Shown: positions 17,058-24,403 of the stretch, piece by piece
Layout: every line of letters begins with the position of its first letter
How positions within the stretch are numbered: the first letter of the stretch is position 1
Source: Firmicutes bacterium UBA5010
GTDB lineage: Bacteria; Bacillota; Clostridia; Tissierellales; Sedimentibacteraceae
Length of the DNA stretch: 54,953 bases
Direction: 5' to 3'
Assembly: GCA_002396645.1 (NCBI GenBank)
Contig: DGYI01000037.1
Coordinates: 1 to 54,953, forward strand
The notes under the pieces: generated by a model
The model's database searches: none
Told to the model about the DNA's origin: nothing
The model's input: the letters and a program-made list of their open reading frames with translations, nothing else
Translations under genes and position numbers: made by a program

Positions 17058-17747
17058 ATGTCAAGATATTTCATGTATGGTACATCACTAGGAGGGGTAG
17101 AGCAGCTGATGATGCTGGCACCTAATTTCCCTCAAAGAAGAAGTGGAATAGTCATTAATAATCATTTTAATTGTGAAGGAGGTATTAAGATTTGTAATGG
17201 TTGTGTAAAAAATGTTAAAAGCAGAGGTAAACCTAATGACTGCTTTTGTTTCAAAGAAAAACTAGAGGCAGATGAAGTTGAATATATAGATCTGATAACA
17301 GATTGCTTTGGAAGAATAAAAAATTATTCTCTAAAAGAAAGATTAAAATTACTTAGCAATAGATTTACTGGTGAACTATTTTTAAATCATAACCACAAGG
17401 AAAGATTTTATCAACTACATTGTATGCAAGATATTGAAATATGGGAAAGGTCACCAAGCTACCTTGCAGTAATATTTCTTCTTACTGCTGATGAGGTACT
17501 GTGGAATATCTCGGAGAATGCAGTCTGCTTAAATGGATTTGATTTTTCACAGATACATCTTAGACAAATCAGTACAGAAGGCTATGCCCTATACCAAACA
17601 GCAAAAACTATATCGATAGGAAAAGAATATATAAAGATCAGCGAGATAGCAGATAGAGAACTCATTGATGATACTGGATTTAAGATAATAATCAACGCAT
17701 CATTAATTGCAAAGTATGGTGCAGATGTGTTTTCAATTAAAAGATAG
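17058..17747 (+). CDS. Element protein of unknown function, Cys-rich N-terminus
   Basis: 229 residues, no signal peptide or membrane helix. The N-terminal third has a cysteine cluster (CEGGIKICNGCVKNVK, then CFCFKEK) that could bind metal; the rest is mixed alpha/beta. I do not recognise the family. AAAGGA lies 9 bases before the ATG. It begins the early-transfer block: a terminator-like hairpin stands in front and an ArdA-like gene follows after 14 bases, so it is likely co-transcribed with the antirestriction genes. Confidence 0.7.
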   Translation: MSRYFMYGTSLGGVEQLMMLAPNFPQRRSGIVINNHFNCEGGIKICNGCVKNVKSRGKPNDCFCFKEKLEADEVEYIDLITDCFGRIKNYSLKERLKLLSNRFTGELFLNHNHKERFYQLHCMQDIEIWERSPSYLAVIFLLTADEVLWNISENAVCLNGFDFSQIHLRQISTEGYALYQTAKTISIGKEYIKISEIADRELIDDTGFKIIINASLIAKYGADVFSIKR

Positions 17748-17761
17748 GATGGAGGAGAGAT

Positions 17762-19432
17762 ATGCTAATTAGATTAAAAAGAATCGACAGAAAAGAAGAT
17801 GAGTCATTTATGTTTAATTTCCCTTATGAGGAAAATGAAATATCAAAGGTATATAATCAGCTGGAGCTTGAAAATTCAACTGTTCCCAACTGCTATATTG
17901 AAGAAGTAGTTTATGATCCAGATATCAATGAAGTTCTAAAAGGTAAAGAGTGCAATATCGATGAATTAAATTTCTTATTTAAGAGGATGGATAGTTTCGA
18001 TACAAAGGAAAGAAAAGTGTTTTTTGCTTCAGCCTTTGCAGAAAATTCCAAAACAATAGCAGAGTTAATCAATCTGAGCTTTAATACTCATTGCTATAGC
18101 CTTGTAAGTGACTTTAATAATCTGGAAACTGTAGGAAAGGATTTATATCTATCAGAAAAGCAAGCAGTAGCTACTAGAGAATTAGAAGAACTTGATGGTG
18201 GAGCCTTTGCAATGGAGGTAATAAAAAACAATCCTAATTCTAGAATTACTCCTTATGGAGTCTTATATAAAAATTCAAATGTACCAGAGCAAATATATAA
18301 TGGCAAGCAGCTTCCACCATATCATTGGAAAGAAACTGTGGCAACAATACAGCTTACCTCAAAAGGTGCGAATGAATTTATCTATCTTCCTTGTTCTGAT
18401 GTTGAAATTGAAAAGGCACTGATGAGATTGGAAACACCTTACTTACATGATTGTGAAGTTACAATTGATAGCCATAACTTCTCTGAAAAAATATTGGAAA
18501 TTGTTTCTGATGATAAAACACCATTAGTTAAGATAGACAATTTAAATAATTTAGCAAAGTACTATAAGGAAATGGGTAACCGAGATATAGAATATTTTGA
18601 AAAACTTATGGACTATGTTAAACCTCGAACTGTTGATGAAATCTTTGCACTAGCAGACTCTATGTATGAATTTGAACTATTTGATGGTATCCATAGCGTA
18701 GAAAGCTATGGCAGATATATGATTTGTGACTCAGGTCATTTTGAATATGATTCAAATCTTGAAGAATACATTGATTTTAAAAGATATGGACAGGAGAAAA
18801 TGGCACATGAATTTGGAGCGTTTTCAGAGAAAGGATATATCACTTACCATGGATATAATCAAAAACTTGCCAATTTATTGTTTGAAAGTCTAGGAATGGT
18901 ATTTCCTGAACAAGAAGAATTGAAAACCTTAAAACTGTATATGCCTCTTAGAATAACTACCTATGATATAGAAAATGAATATGGTTATAAAGAATATGCA
19001 AATGAACCACAGGAAATTTCAAATGCTGAAGTAGTTGAATATCTAGATGTAATCCTAAAGGAAATAGAAGAAAACAATCTTCCAGAAGAAGATCAAAGAG
19101 GTCTGATGAGATATTATGATGACCATGACAGTGTGAATGCAAAAGTATCAAAGTATGTGTTTTCTGTTGAACTCGTAGAAGGAGAACTAATGGGGGTAGC
19201 TGTTCTTACTTTAAATGACGAATTGACTCCAAAGGAGCTTGAAAAGATTAAAGATAATATAACTGGTCAGGCATCTGATGGCTGGTCAGAGTGTTTTGAG
19301 CAGAGAGAAATTAGTACTGAAATGGGAGATATATATGTTAGCTTTTGGAACAGCGATAACTGGTTTATTAAAACAGCTGAAGAAATGGGTATAGAAGAAA
19401 ATCAAAAAATGGGAGGCATGAAATTTGAATAA
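17762..19432 (+). CDS. ArdA-like antirestriction protein (long form)
   Basis: 556 residues, strongly acidic. The first 230 residues look like ArdA-type antirestriction proteins of clostridial elements (for example NLSFNTHCYSLVSDFNNLE and TPYGVLYKNSNVPEQIYNGK). The middle part (about 250-390) resembles the acidic ArdA fold again, and the C-terminal part (about 390-545) is a separate domain. ArdA proteins mimic DNA and block type I restriction, protecting the incoming single strand after conjugation. ATG 17762 follows GATGGAGGAGAGAT. The assignment rests on remembered similarity; individual residues cannot confirm it. Confidence 0.6.
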   Translation: MLIRLKRIDRKEDESFMFNFPYEENEISKVYNQLELENSTVPNCYIEEVVYDPDINEVLKGKECNIDELNFLFKRMDSFDTKERKVFFASAFAENSKTIAELINLSFNTHCYSLVSDFNNLETVGKDLYLSEKQAVATRELEELDGGAFAMEVIKNNPNSRITPYGVLYKNSNVPEQIYNGKQLPPYHWKETVATIQLTSKGANEFIYLPCSDVEIEKALMRLETPYLHDCEVTIDSHNFSEKILEIVSDDKTPLVKIDNLNNLAKYYKEMGNRDIEYFEKLMDYVKPRTVDEIFALADSMYEFELFDGIHSVESYGRYMICDSGHFEYDSNLEEYIDFKRYGQEKMAHEFGAFSEKGYITYHGYNQKLANLLFESLGMVFPEQEELKTLKLYMPLRITTYDIENEYGYKEYANEPQEISNAEVVEYLDVILKEIEENNLPEEDQRGLMRYYDDHDSVNAKVSKYVFSVELVEGELMGVAVLTLNDELTPKELEKIKDNITGQASDGWSECFEQREISTEMGDIYVSFWNSDNWFIKTAEEMGIEENQKMGGMKFE

Positions 19433-19721
19433 TAGGAATCAGGTAGAAAGAATTAAGAACGGCTATCCTGTAGGCACACGAATTGAATTAATTTCAACAA
19501 TGGATGATGTGCAAGGTGTTGAAAAAGGTACAAAGGGAACAGTAATAGGGGTAGATGACATTGGAACCATACACATGAAATGGGATAATGGTAGAGGTCT
19601 TGGTCTTATTCCTGGAGAAGATAATTTCAAAGTGTTATCTCGTCCGCAGGAAGAAGAGATGAAAGAGTCAGATGAGCCTTCAAAAGAGCAATCACAAGGT
19701 ATGGGAGGAATGAGTTTATGA
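19425..19721 (+). CDS. DUF4314 family protein
   Basis: 98 residues. The core MNNRNQVERIKNGYPVGTRIE continues as a small beta-barrel domain (KGTVIGVDDIGTIHMKWDNG), the DUF4314 pattern common in clostridial conjugative elements; the C-terminus is an acidic, disordered tail. Start is TTG 19425 with GGGAGG (19411-19416) 8 bases upstream, overlapping the previous gene by 8 bases, so translation is probably coupled. Function unknown. Confidence 0.8.
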   Translation: MNNRNQVERIKNGYPVGTRIELISTMDDVQGVEKGTKGTVIGVDDIGTIHMKWDNGRGLGLIPGEDNFKVLSRPQEEEMKESDEPSKEQSQGMGGMSL

Positions 19722-19744
19722 GAATTATTTCAGAAACAAATTAA
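19718..19744 (+). pseudogene. Eight-codon start of a lost gene
   Basis: ATG 19718 overlaps the DUF4314 stop as ATGA and is preceded by GGGAGGAATG, so it looks like a genuine coupled start, but it stops after MRIISETN. It may be the beginning of a gene cut off when the following 500 bases were inserted or rearranged. Confidence 0.35.
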
Positions 19745-19856
19745 TTGATTAGTAAAAATGAACGGAGATGAGAACGAACTAAAAAATAAGATGCCAAACC
19801 ACTCTAAATAGTAGAATAAATTGGCATAGTTAGTTTTATTGCATAAGGCAAAGTAT

Positions 19857-20135
19857 TCATTTTATTATGTGTTGCCTTTTAATAGTAAAAATTGATAAAA
19901 GTATATTTTCTATAAAAATCCCTAATGTAATCCAAAGGGAGATAGAAAATACATTAAAAAAGTTTGCTGTTGACCAATTTCTATCGCCAAATATTAAAGG
20001 AGCTAATATACCTCTTATAGCAATTCCATCATTCAACTCTGGAATTAAACTAGAGAGAAAATTATAGCCTAAATCGGCAGTAATCATAACGCAAACTGCT
20101 AATAAAATTAAAGATATTATCTTCACATTCTTCAT
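19857..20135 (-). CDS. Small membrane protein of unknown function, antisense to the element genes
   Basis: 92 residues with two or three hydrophobic segments: an N-terminal one (IISLILLAVCVMI), a middle one (GIAIRGILAPLIF) and a C-terminal one (ISLWITLGIFIENILLSIF). On the - strand GAAAGGA lies about 9 bases before its ATG, and a TTGATT-17-TGTAAT promoter is found further upstream, so it is probably expressed. It is the only - strand gene in the early-transfer block and sits in a 560-base gap. It may be a separate small insertion. Confidence 0.5.
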   Translation of the reverse strand: MKNVKIISLILLAVCVMITADLGYNFLSSLIPELNDGIAIRGILAPLIFGDRNWSTANFFNVFSISLWITLGIFIENILLSIFTIKRQHIIK

Positions 20136-20231
20136 AAATTATTTTCCTTTCAATTTAGATGTTATTAAGTAAAACAGTTACCACAAGAAACTACTGAACT
20201 TTGATACACTAATATTTTATTGGTAAATTTT

Positions 20232-20260
20232 ATTACATACATTTTACCATGCTAAATCAA
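20232..20260 (-). promoter_or_regulatory. Promoter of the antisense membrane-protein gene
   Basis: On the - strand: TTGATT (20260-20255), 17-base spacer, TGTAAT (20237-20232). It lies about 97 bases before the ATG of that gene. Confidence 0.45.
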
Positions 20261-20307
20261 TTAATTCCACTATCATTTATGAAATGAAAAAGAAAGGACG
20301 TGTTTTA

Positions 20308-21327
20308 TTGAAAAACTTAAATTATCTATGTAAAGACCTTGAAGGCACAGAAAAGGAAAAGGCATATCTTGATAAGCTATTTACTGAAATGTCAGTCAAA
20401 GAACAATATATTTTAGAAGGTGCTATTAAGATTATAACTGTAAAAACTGCACCAGATTTAATTAATCTGACAGAGCAGTTGAGCAAATTTGATTTTCATT
20501 ATAAAGCCATCGACAACAAATCTCTTGGTGAATATGTGGCAAGACATAAGGAATGTGCATCTGATGATATACTTCCCTTTATTAAAATCAAGCAGCTTGG
20601 TAGTGAATACCATGAAGATTTCAATGGGGTATTTATGGATAAAGGCTATGTATATCAAAGAAATAGTCTCAAACAAATCTATGATGGCACAAATTTAGAT
20701 GAGATGACAGGGGATGATTGGACTGTAAAAATTAAAGTGGGAAGTAAAGATTATCCTGAAGGTGTATGGATAAACTTGCCTGACTATGAATTTTCTAGTT
20801 TAGAACCTGATGAAATGGCAATAGCCTTAGATGCACTTGGTACAAATAAGTGGAGTAGATGTGCTTTATTAGATGCAAAGTGTGTATTCCCTAATATTAG
20901 AGAACTGGCAGAACAATATGACTCCATAGAAGAATTAATCTCTGATGGTAATAACTTTGGATATGTTTGCGATGAGCAAGGACAAGGGAGAGCTTTCTTT
21001 ACAGAGCATTTAGAGTCAGCAATGGAGCTTGAAGGCTGCACAAGACTTGACCTTGCCCTTGATATTTCGCAGAATCTAAACTGCTATGATTTTGCTCCTA
21101 AGGAAGATAATCTTGAAAGGTATGGAAAGATCCTTGCAAGTAAGAATGGCATTGTAGAACCTGATACCATACTTGGAGACAACTTTGATTATACTCTATA
21201 TGCAAAAACAGAGATTGAAAAGAGAGGGTTAGAGCCATGTAAGAATGGATTTATAAAGTCAAATGGGGAAGAGTTTCGCTATGAATTTAGTAAAGAGCCA
21301 GATAGTATGAAAATATCAATGGAATAG
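20308..21327 (+). CDS. Acidic ArdA-related element protein
   Basis: About 339 residues, strongly acidic. The middle carries KVGSKDYPEGVWINLPDYE, then DEMAIALDALG, CVFPNIRELAEQYDSIEELI and LDISQNLNCYDFAP, a segment I associate with antirestriction/ArdA-type proteins of conjugative elements; the domain label is uncertain. I prefer TTG 20308 because AAAGAAAGGA (20289-20298) is 9 bases upstream. The longer ATG at 20284 has no ribosome site and would place that Shine-Dalgarno inside the gene. Probably helps the element evade host restriction together with the 17762 protein. Confidence 0.6.
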   Translation: MKNLNYLCKDLEGTEKEKAYLDKLFTEMSVKEQYILEGAIKIITVKTAPDLINLTEQLSKFDFHYKAIDNKSLGEYVARHKECASDDILPFIKIKQLGSEYHEDFNGVFMDKGYVYQRNSLKQIYDGTNLDEMTGDDWTVKIKVGSKDYPEGVWINLPDYEFSSLEPDEMAIALDALGTNKWSRCALLDAKCVFPNIRELAEQYDSIEELISDGNNFGYVCDEQGQGRAFFTEHLESAMELEGCTRLDLALDISQNLNCYDFAPKEDNLERYGKILASKNGIVEPDTILGDNFDYTLYAKTEIEKRGLEPCKNGFIKSNGEEFRYEFSKEPDSMKISME

Positions 21328-21392
21328 TAAATATTCTAATAGATATGTTCAACAACTTGTGATATATTGTGGTGCTTGAAGGGGGTGGCATC

Positions 21393-21680
21393 ATGGAAGA
21401 TATCACTGAGATACTTAACAATGAAGTAAATGAGAGATTAGAAGTAGCATACTTTCTATTGATTAAGGAAAATGAGGAAGTAAAACAAGGTGTTGAAGCA
21501 GTAAAGGAATTAAGTATTAAGCTATATGAAAATACTAATATCCCAAAAGAAGTAAGGAGGCAGATTGAAGACTATAAAGATATATCCCAATTTATAGAAA
21601 GGGAGATGCAAAAATTTATTTATATGGAAGGAATAAGAGATAGCATCAAGCTATTAAGAGAACTTGGTGTACTAAGGTAG
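21393..21680 (+). CDS. Small helical protein of unknown function
   Basis: 95 residues, almost entirely charged amphipathic helix (MEDITEILNNEVNERLEVAY start, KLLRELGVLR end). No family recognised. ATG 21393 follows GGGGGTGG by 5 bases; the longer GTG start overlaps this site. A terminator starts directly after the stop codon. Confidence 0.65.
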   Translation: MEDITEILNNEVNERLEVAYFLLIKENEEVKQGVEAVKELSIKLYENTNIPKEVRRQIEDYKDISQFIEREMQKFIYMEGIRDSIKLLRELGVLR

Positions 21681-21704
21681 CACGGAATATGTCCGTGTTT
21701 TTTT
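21681..21704 (+). terminator. Intrinsic terminator
   Basis: CACGGA (21681-21686) pairs with TCCGTG (21692-21697), then seven T. It starts at the base after the preceding stop codon. Confidence 0.85.
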
Positions 21705-21721
21705 AATACCTAAAAACAGAT

Positions 21722-21770
21722 AAGGCCGATTGTTTGCTGTAATTTACAGCATAGCAGTCGGCCTTTTTTT
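21722..21770 (+). terminator. Two-part leader terminator before the winged-helix gene
   Basis: AAGGCCGA (21722-21729) pairs with TCGGCCTT (21758-21765), and inside GCTGTAA (21736-21742) pairs with TTACAGC (21744-21750), then a T-run. The following bases TTGCCAAAA resemble those after other leader hairpins in this element. Confidence 0.85.
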
Positions 21771-21833
21771 GTTGCCAAAAAACAATCATATCCACAGTGT
21801 TATGAAACATGGCATGAGAAAGGAGGCGAGGAG

Positions 21834-22172
21834 GTGGAACATGATTTTTTATTTTATATTAAAGAGTATCATACAGGGACCTCTAAGGCAGTCCCCAGTG
21901 CATATCTGCAAAGTAGATTTTGCATCAGTTCAAGAACTGTTAGGAAAGTTGTCAATCAGTTAAGAAATGATGGCAATCCCATATGCAGTGGTGACAATGG
22001 ATATTATTATGCTGCTGATAGAAAGGAACTGCTTGCAAGTATAGGTCAGATGACAAGTCGAATTAGAGAAATTGCAAAAGCAAAGAGAGGGCTAGTCAAA
22101 GCTTTGGAGCATTTTCCAGATGCAAACGGACAAATGAGATTAGACCTTGATAAAGAGGTAAGAGAGAGGTGA
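21834..22172 (+). CDS. Winged-helix-like DNA-binding protein
   Basis: 112 residues. The core AVPSAYLQSRFCISSRTVRK reads as a helix-turn-helix followed by a wing (NPICSGDNGYYYA), and the C-terminal half is helical and basic. Start is GTG 21834, 7 bases after AGGAGG (21821-21826). It ends 6 bases before the presumed ATT start of the Dam-type methylase, so both are on one transcript. A regulator or accessory replication protein is possible. An alternative ORF in another frame (21730-21963) has a worse start and is not credited. Confidence 0.75.
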   Translation: MEHDFLFYIKEYHTGTSKAVPSAYLQSRFCISSRTVRKVVNQLRNDGNPICSGDNGYYYAADRKELLASIGQMTSRIREIAKAKRGLVKALEHFPDANGQMRLDLDKEVRER

Positions 22173-22178
22173 TGAAGT

Positions 22179-23039
22179 ATTAATAGTTTTATGAGCTGGA
22201 TAGGTGGTAAGAAATCTTTAAGAGAATTAATTGTATCTCTCTTTCCTTTATATTATGAACGATATATAGAAGTGTTTGGAGGAGGTGGATGGGTACTATT
22301 TCATAAGCCACCAGGCAATGATTTTGAAGTATATAACGATTTTAATGGTCTTTTAACGAACCTCTATCGCTGTGTAAGGGAGAAACCAAACGAATTAATA
22401 GATGCACTATATTTTGTGTTAAATTCCCGAGAGGATTTTAACATAGTAAAGGAGTCAGTTGCAAGAGACAGTCCTACAAGTGATGTAATAAGAGCCTCAT
22501 ATTTTTATCAATTGATTCGCTATAGTTATGCATCAGGCCTTACTAGCTATGGGAGTCAACCCCATGATATGTGGGGCAACTTTCCTTTAATTGAACAGGC
22601 ACATAGAAGACTTAGCAAAGTAGTGATTGAAAATAAAGATTTTGAAAAGCTGATAAGGCAATATGACCGCCCTGTCAGCTTTTTCTATGCAGATCCACCG
22701 TATTTTGAAACAGAAAAGTATTATAAAAATGTTGGTGAAGATGGATTTAAGAAAGAAGATCATATAAGACTCCGAGATACCTTAATGGGCATTGAGGGAA
22801 AGTTCTTACTTTCCTACAATGATTGTTCTTTTATCAGAGAGCTATATGATGCACCTAACATTCAGATTGAAAGCTATACTCGTATCAATAATATCAAACA
22901 ACGCTACGATAATGGTGCCCAGTTCCCTGAAATACTGGTGGCAAATTATGATATGCACGAAAGGGAGATAAATTCTCCATCACAAATTAATTTATTTGAA
23001 ATGAAAAATGGAATAGGAAAACAAGGAGGAATTTTATAA
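22179..23039 (+). CDS. Dam-type (D12 class) DNA adenine methylase, likely ATT start
   Basis: Transfers a methyl group from SAM to N6 of adenine in DNA. Visible: N-terminal MSWIGGKK, VFGGGGW (SAM pocket), and FYADPPYFETEKYY with the catalytic DPPY. The first ATG is at 22191, with its ribosome site (AGAGAGGT, 22163-22170) 20 bases away. An in-frame ATT at 22179 is at the right distance (8 bases) and adds INSF, giving NSFMSWIGGKK, which agrees with how homologs I remember begin (MNSF..SWIGGK). An in-frame TGA at 22173 excludes longer starts. Probably protects element DNA from restriction or regulates it. 286 residues from ATT. Confidence 0.88.
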   Translation: MNSFMSWIGGKKSLRELIVSLFPLYYERYIEVFGGGGWVLFHKPPGNDFEVYNDFNGLLTNLYRCVREKPNELIDALYFVLNSREDFNIVKESVARDSPTSDVIRASYFYQLIRYSYASGLTSYGSQPHDMWGNFPLIEQAHRRLSKVVIENKDFEKLIRQYDRPVSFFYADPPYFETEKYYKNVGEDGFKKEDHIRLRDTLMGIEGKFLLSYNDCSFIRELYDAPNIQIESYTRINNIKQRYDNGAQFPEILVANYDMHEREINSPSQINLFEMKNGIGKQGGIL

Positions 23040-23536
23040 TGAAAATGATTAAAGAATCTTTAGACAACAACATTAGTTTACCAAATGAAATACTAAATGC
23101 AGCAGACCTTACAGGGTGTGAAGAAATTGAATTTAATACGTTAGAGAATGCTGTTGTAGCTATGAAAACAACGATGAATGCAATGGAGCTTATAAAGGTA
23201 GCAGAAGGACTTAAAAATCTCTCAGAAGAGTTAATTGTTCACCTAGCAGGGATTTGTGGAAGATGTCATGATTGCTCTTATTGTGAGAGATTTGAAGAAT
23301 ATGATGAGATTATCGTTCCTGATTATCTCCTTGAAGAAGCTGGTATTCCAAAGGACGCAAAACTTTGTGCTTGTACAGAAGAAGACAGTGGTGAAATCAT
23401 AGTGATGCAGGCAGATTATGACTATGACATAGCCGATGTACCAAAGTTTGTTATTGATATCTTTGAGATGTCAGGTATCTGCATTAGAGAATTAGAAGAA
23501 AGGATTATGATGGAGGATATTGTCTATGGAGATTAA
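23039..23536 (+). CDS. AbrB/SpoVT-like protein with internal cysteine cluster
   Basis: 165 residues. Two segments look like AbrB swapped-hairpin units: residues 8-45 (NNISLPNEILNAADLTGCEE) and 95-130 (IIVPDYLLEEAGIPKDAKL). Between them is CGRCHDCSYC, a likely zinc or Fe-S site. It overlaps the methylase stop by one base (TAATG), so translation is coupled, with AGGAGG upstream. Inferred role: DNA-binding regulator of the element. The AbrB call is by eye only. Confidence 0.55.
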   Translation: MKMIKESLDNNISLPNEILNAADLTGCEEIEFNTLENAVVAMKTTMNAMELIKVAEGLKNLSEELIVHLAGICGRCHDCSYCERFEEYDEIIVPDYLLEEAGIPKDAKLCACTEEDSGEIIVMQADYDYDIADVPKFVIDIFEMSGICIRELEERIMMEDIVYGD

Positions 23537-23553
23537 ATGATGGGAGGTTAATC

Positions 23554-24111
23554 ATGACAGGAATTGAACTAAAAAATGGCTGTATATTTTATTATGGAAA
23601 TCCTTCAGGGTATGTAGAAGATGATACTGCAATAGTAGATCCTATATTTCAAAATGAAGAATTCAGCCAGTGGCTTAGTAACCGTAAGCTTAGAGCGAAA
23701 TGGACAGAGGGTGTATTTGAAAGACTTTCAAAAGAAGGTGTACTCCTTATTAATAATGAAATATCAATACCTCTTAAGGACTGTCGTATCTGGCAGCTAA
23801 GAGCTGATATAAGTCCTGAATGTAAGTTTATAGGATATGAAGAACTTAAAGAAAACTTTGGAGAGCCAGATAAAAATAACTATGAGCTTGTATATGAAGG
23901 AGAAATAGAAACAAATGATTTAGAATCTATCTATTCAAAGTTTAATCTAAATCATCCTCGTGGGTTTACTGGACACTCACTGTCAATGTCAGATGTAGTT
24001 GAGCTATATTATGACAATGGCAGTGAGTTTTATTATGTAGACCGTTTTGGATTTAAAGAAATTGATTTTGAAGGAAAGGGTCAGATACAAGATATGAATA
24101 TGAGTATTTAA
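23554..24111 (+). CDS. YodL-domain protein
   Basis: 185 residues. The C-terminal 75 residues (YELVYEGEIETNDLESIYSK, FNLNHPRGFTGHSLSMSDVV, FYYVDRFGFKEIDF) match the YodL-type domain found in many conjugative-element proteins. The N-terminal half is unassigned. GGGAGG lies ahead of the ATG and it follows the AbrB-like gene by 17 bases. Role unknown; these domains are often attached to transfer-initiation proteins. Confidence 0.7.
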   Translation: MTGIELKNGCIFYYGNPSGYVEDDTAIVDPIFQNEEFSQWLSNRKLRAKWTEGVFERLSKEGVLLINNEISIPLKDCRIWQLRADISPECKFIGYEELKENFGEPDKNNYELVYEGEIETNDLESIYSKFNLNHPRGFTGHSLSMSDVVELYYDNGSEFYYVDRFGFKEIDFEGKGQIQDMNMSI

Positions 24112-24155
24112 GAATTAATACCCTAGAAAATTATAAAATAATGGAGGAAAACAAA

Positions 24156-24386
24156 ATGAAAAATATCTTAAGAAAAGCAAATGAATTTATAACGAGAAAG
24201 GCTATTGCAGCAAAGGTAGCAGTTAGTAATAAACGTGGAGAAGGATATATTGATACAGCTGTTAAAATTTTAATTGCCGTAGTTTTGGGAGCATTGCTCC
24301 TTGCTGGACTTTATGCATTATTTGGTGAAGTAGTAATGCCAACATTAGAAGAGCGAATCAATGAAATGTTTAACTATGCAGGCTAA
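24156..24386 (+). CDS. Small prepilin-like protein (copy 1)
   Basis: 76 residues: a short basic N-terminus, then KRGEGYIDTAVKILIAVVLG and one long hydrophobic helix. The G followed by EGYID, with an acidic residue at +5, resembles a prepilin peptidase cleavage site of the Flp/Tad type. ATG 24156 follows GGAGG (24142-24146); the longer in-frame ATG at 24141 overlaps it. A near-identical copy is at 28384-28614, and a prepilin peptidase gene follows that copy. Probably the major pilin of the Tad-like pilus; not proven. Confidence 0.7.
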   Translation: MKNILRKANEFITRKAIAAKVAVSNKRGEGYIDTAVKILIAVVLGALLLAGLYALFGEVVMPTLEERINEMFNYAG

Positions 24387-24403
24387 AAGGGGGAAAGTTT
24401 AAA

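Noticed and set aside
21730..21963. 77-residue ORF before the winged-helix gene
   Set aside because: It begins inside the terminator hairpin and has no ribosome site; the GTG 21834 frame is better supported.
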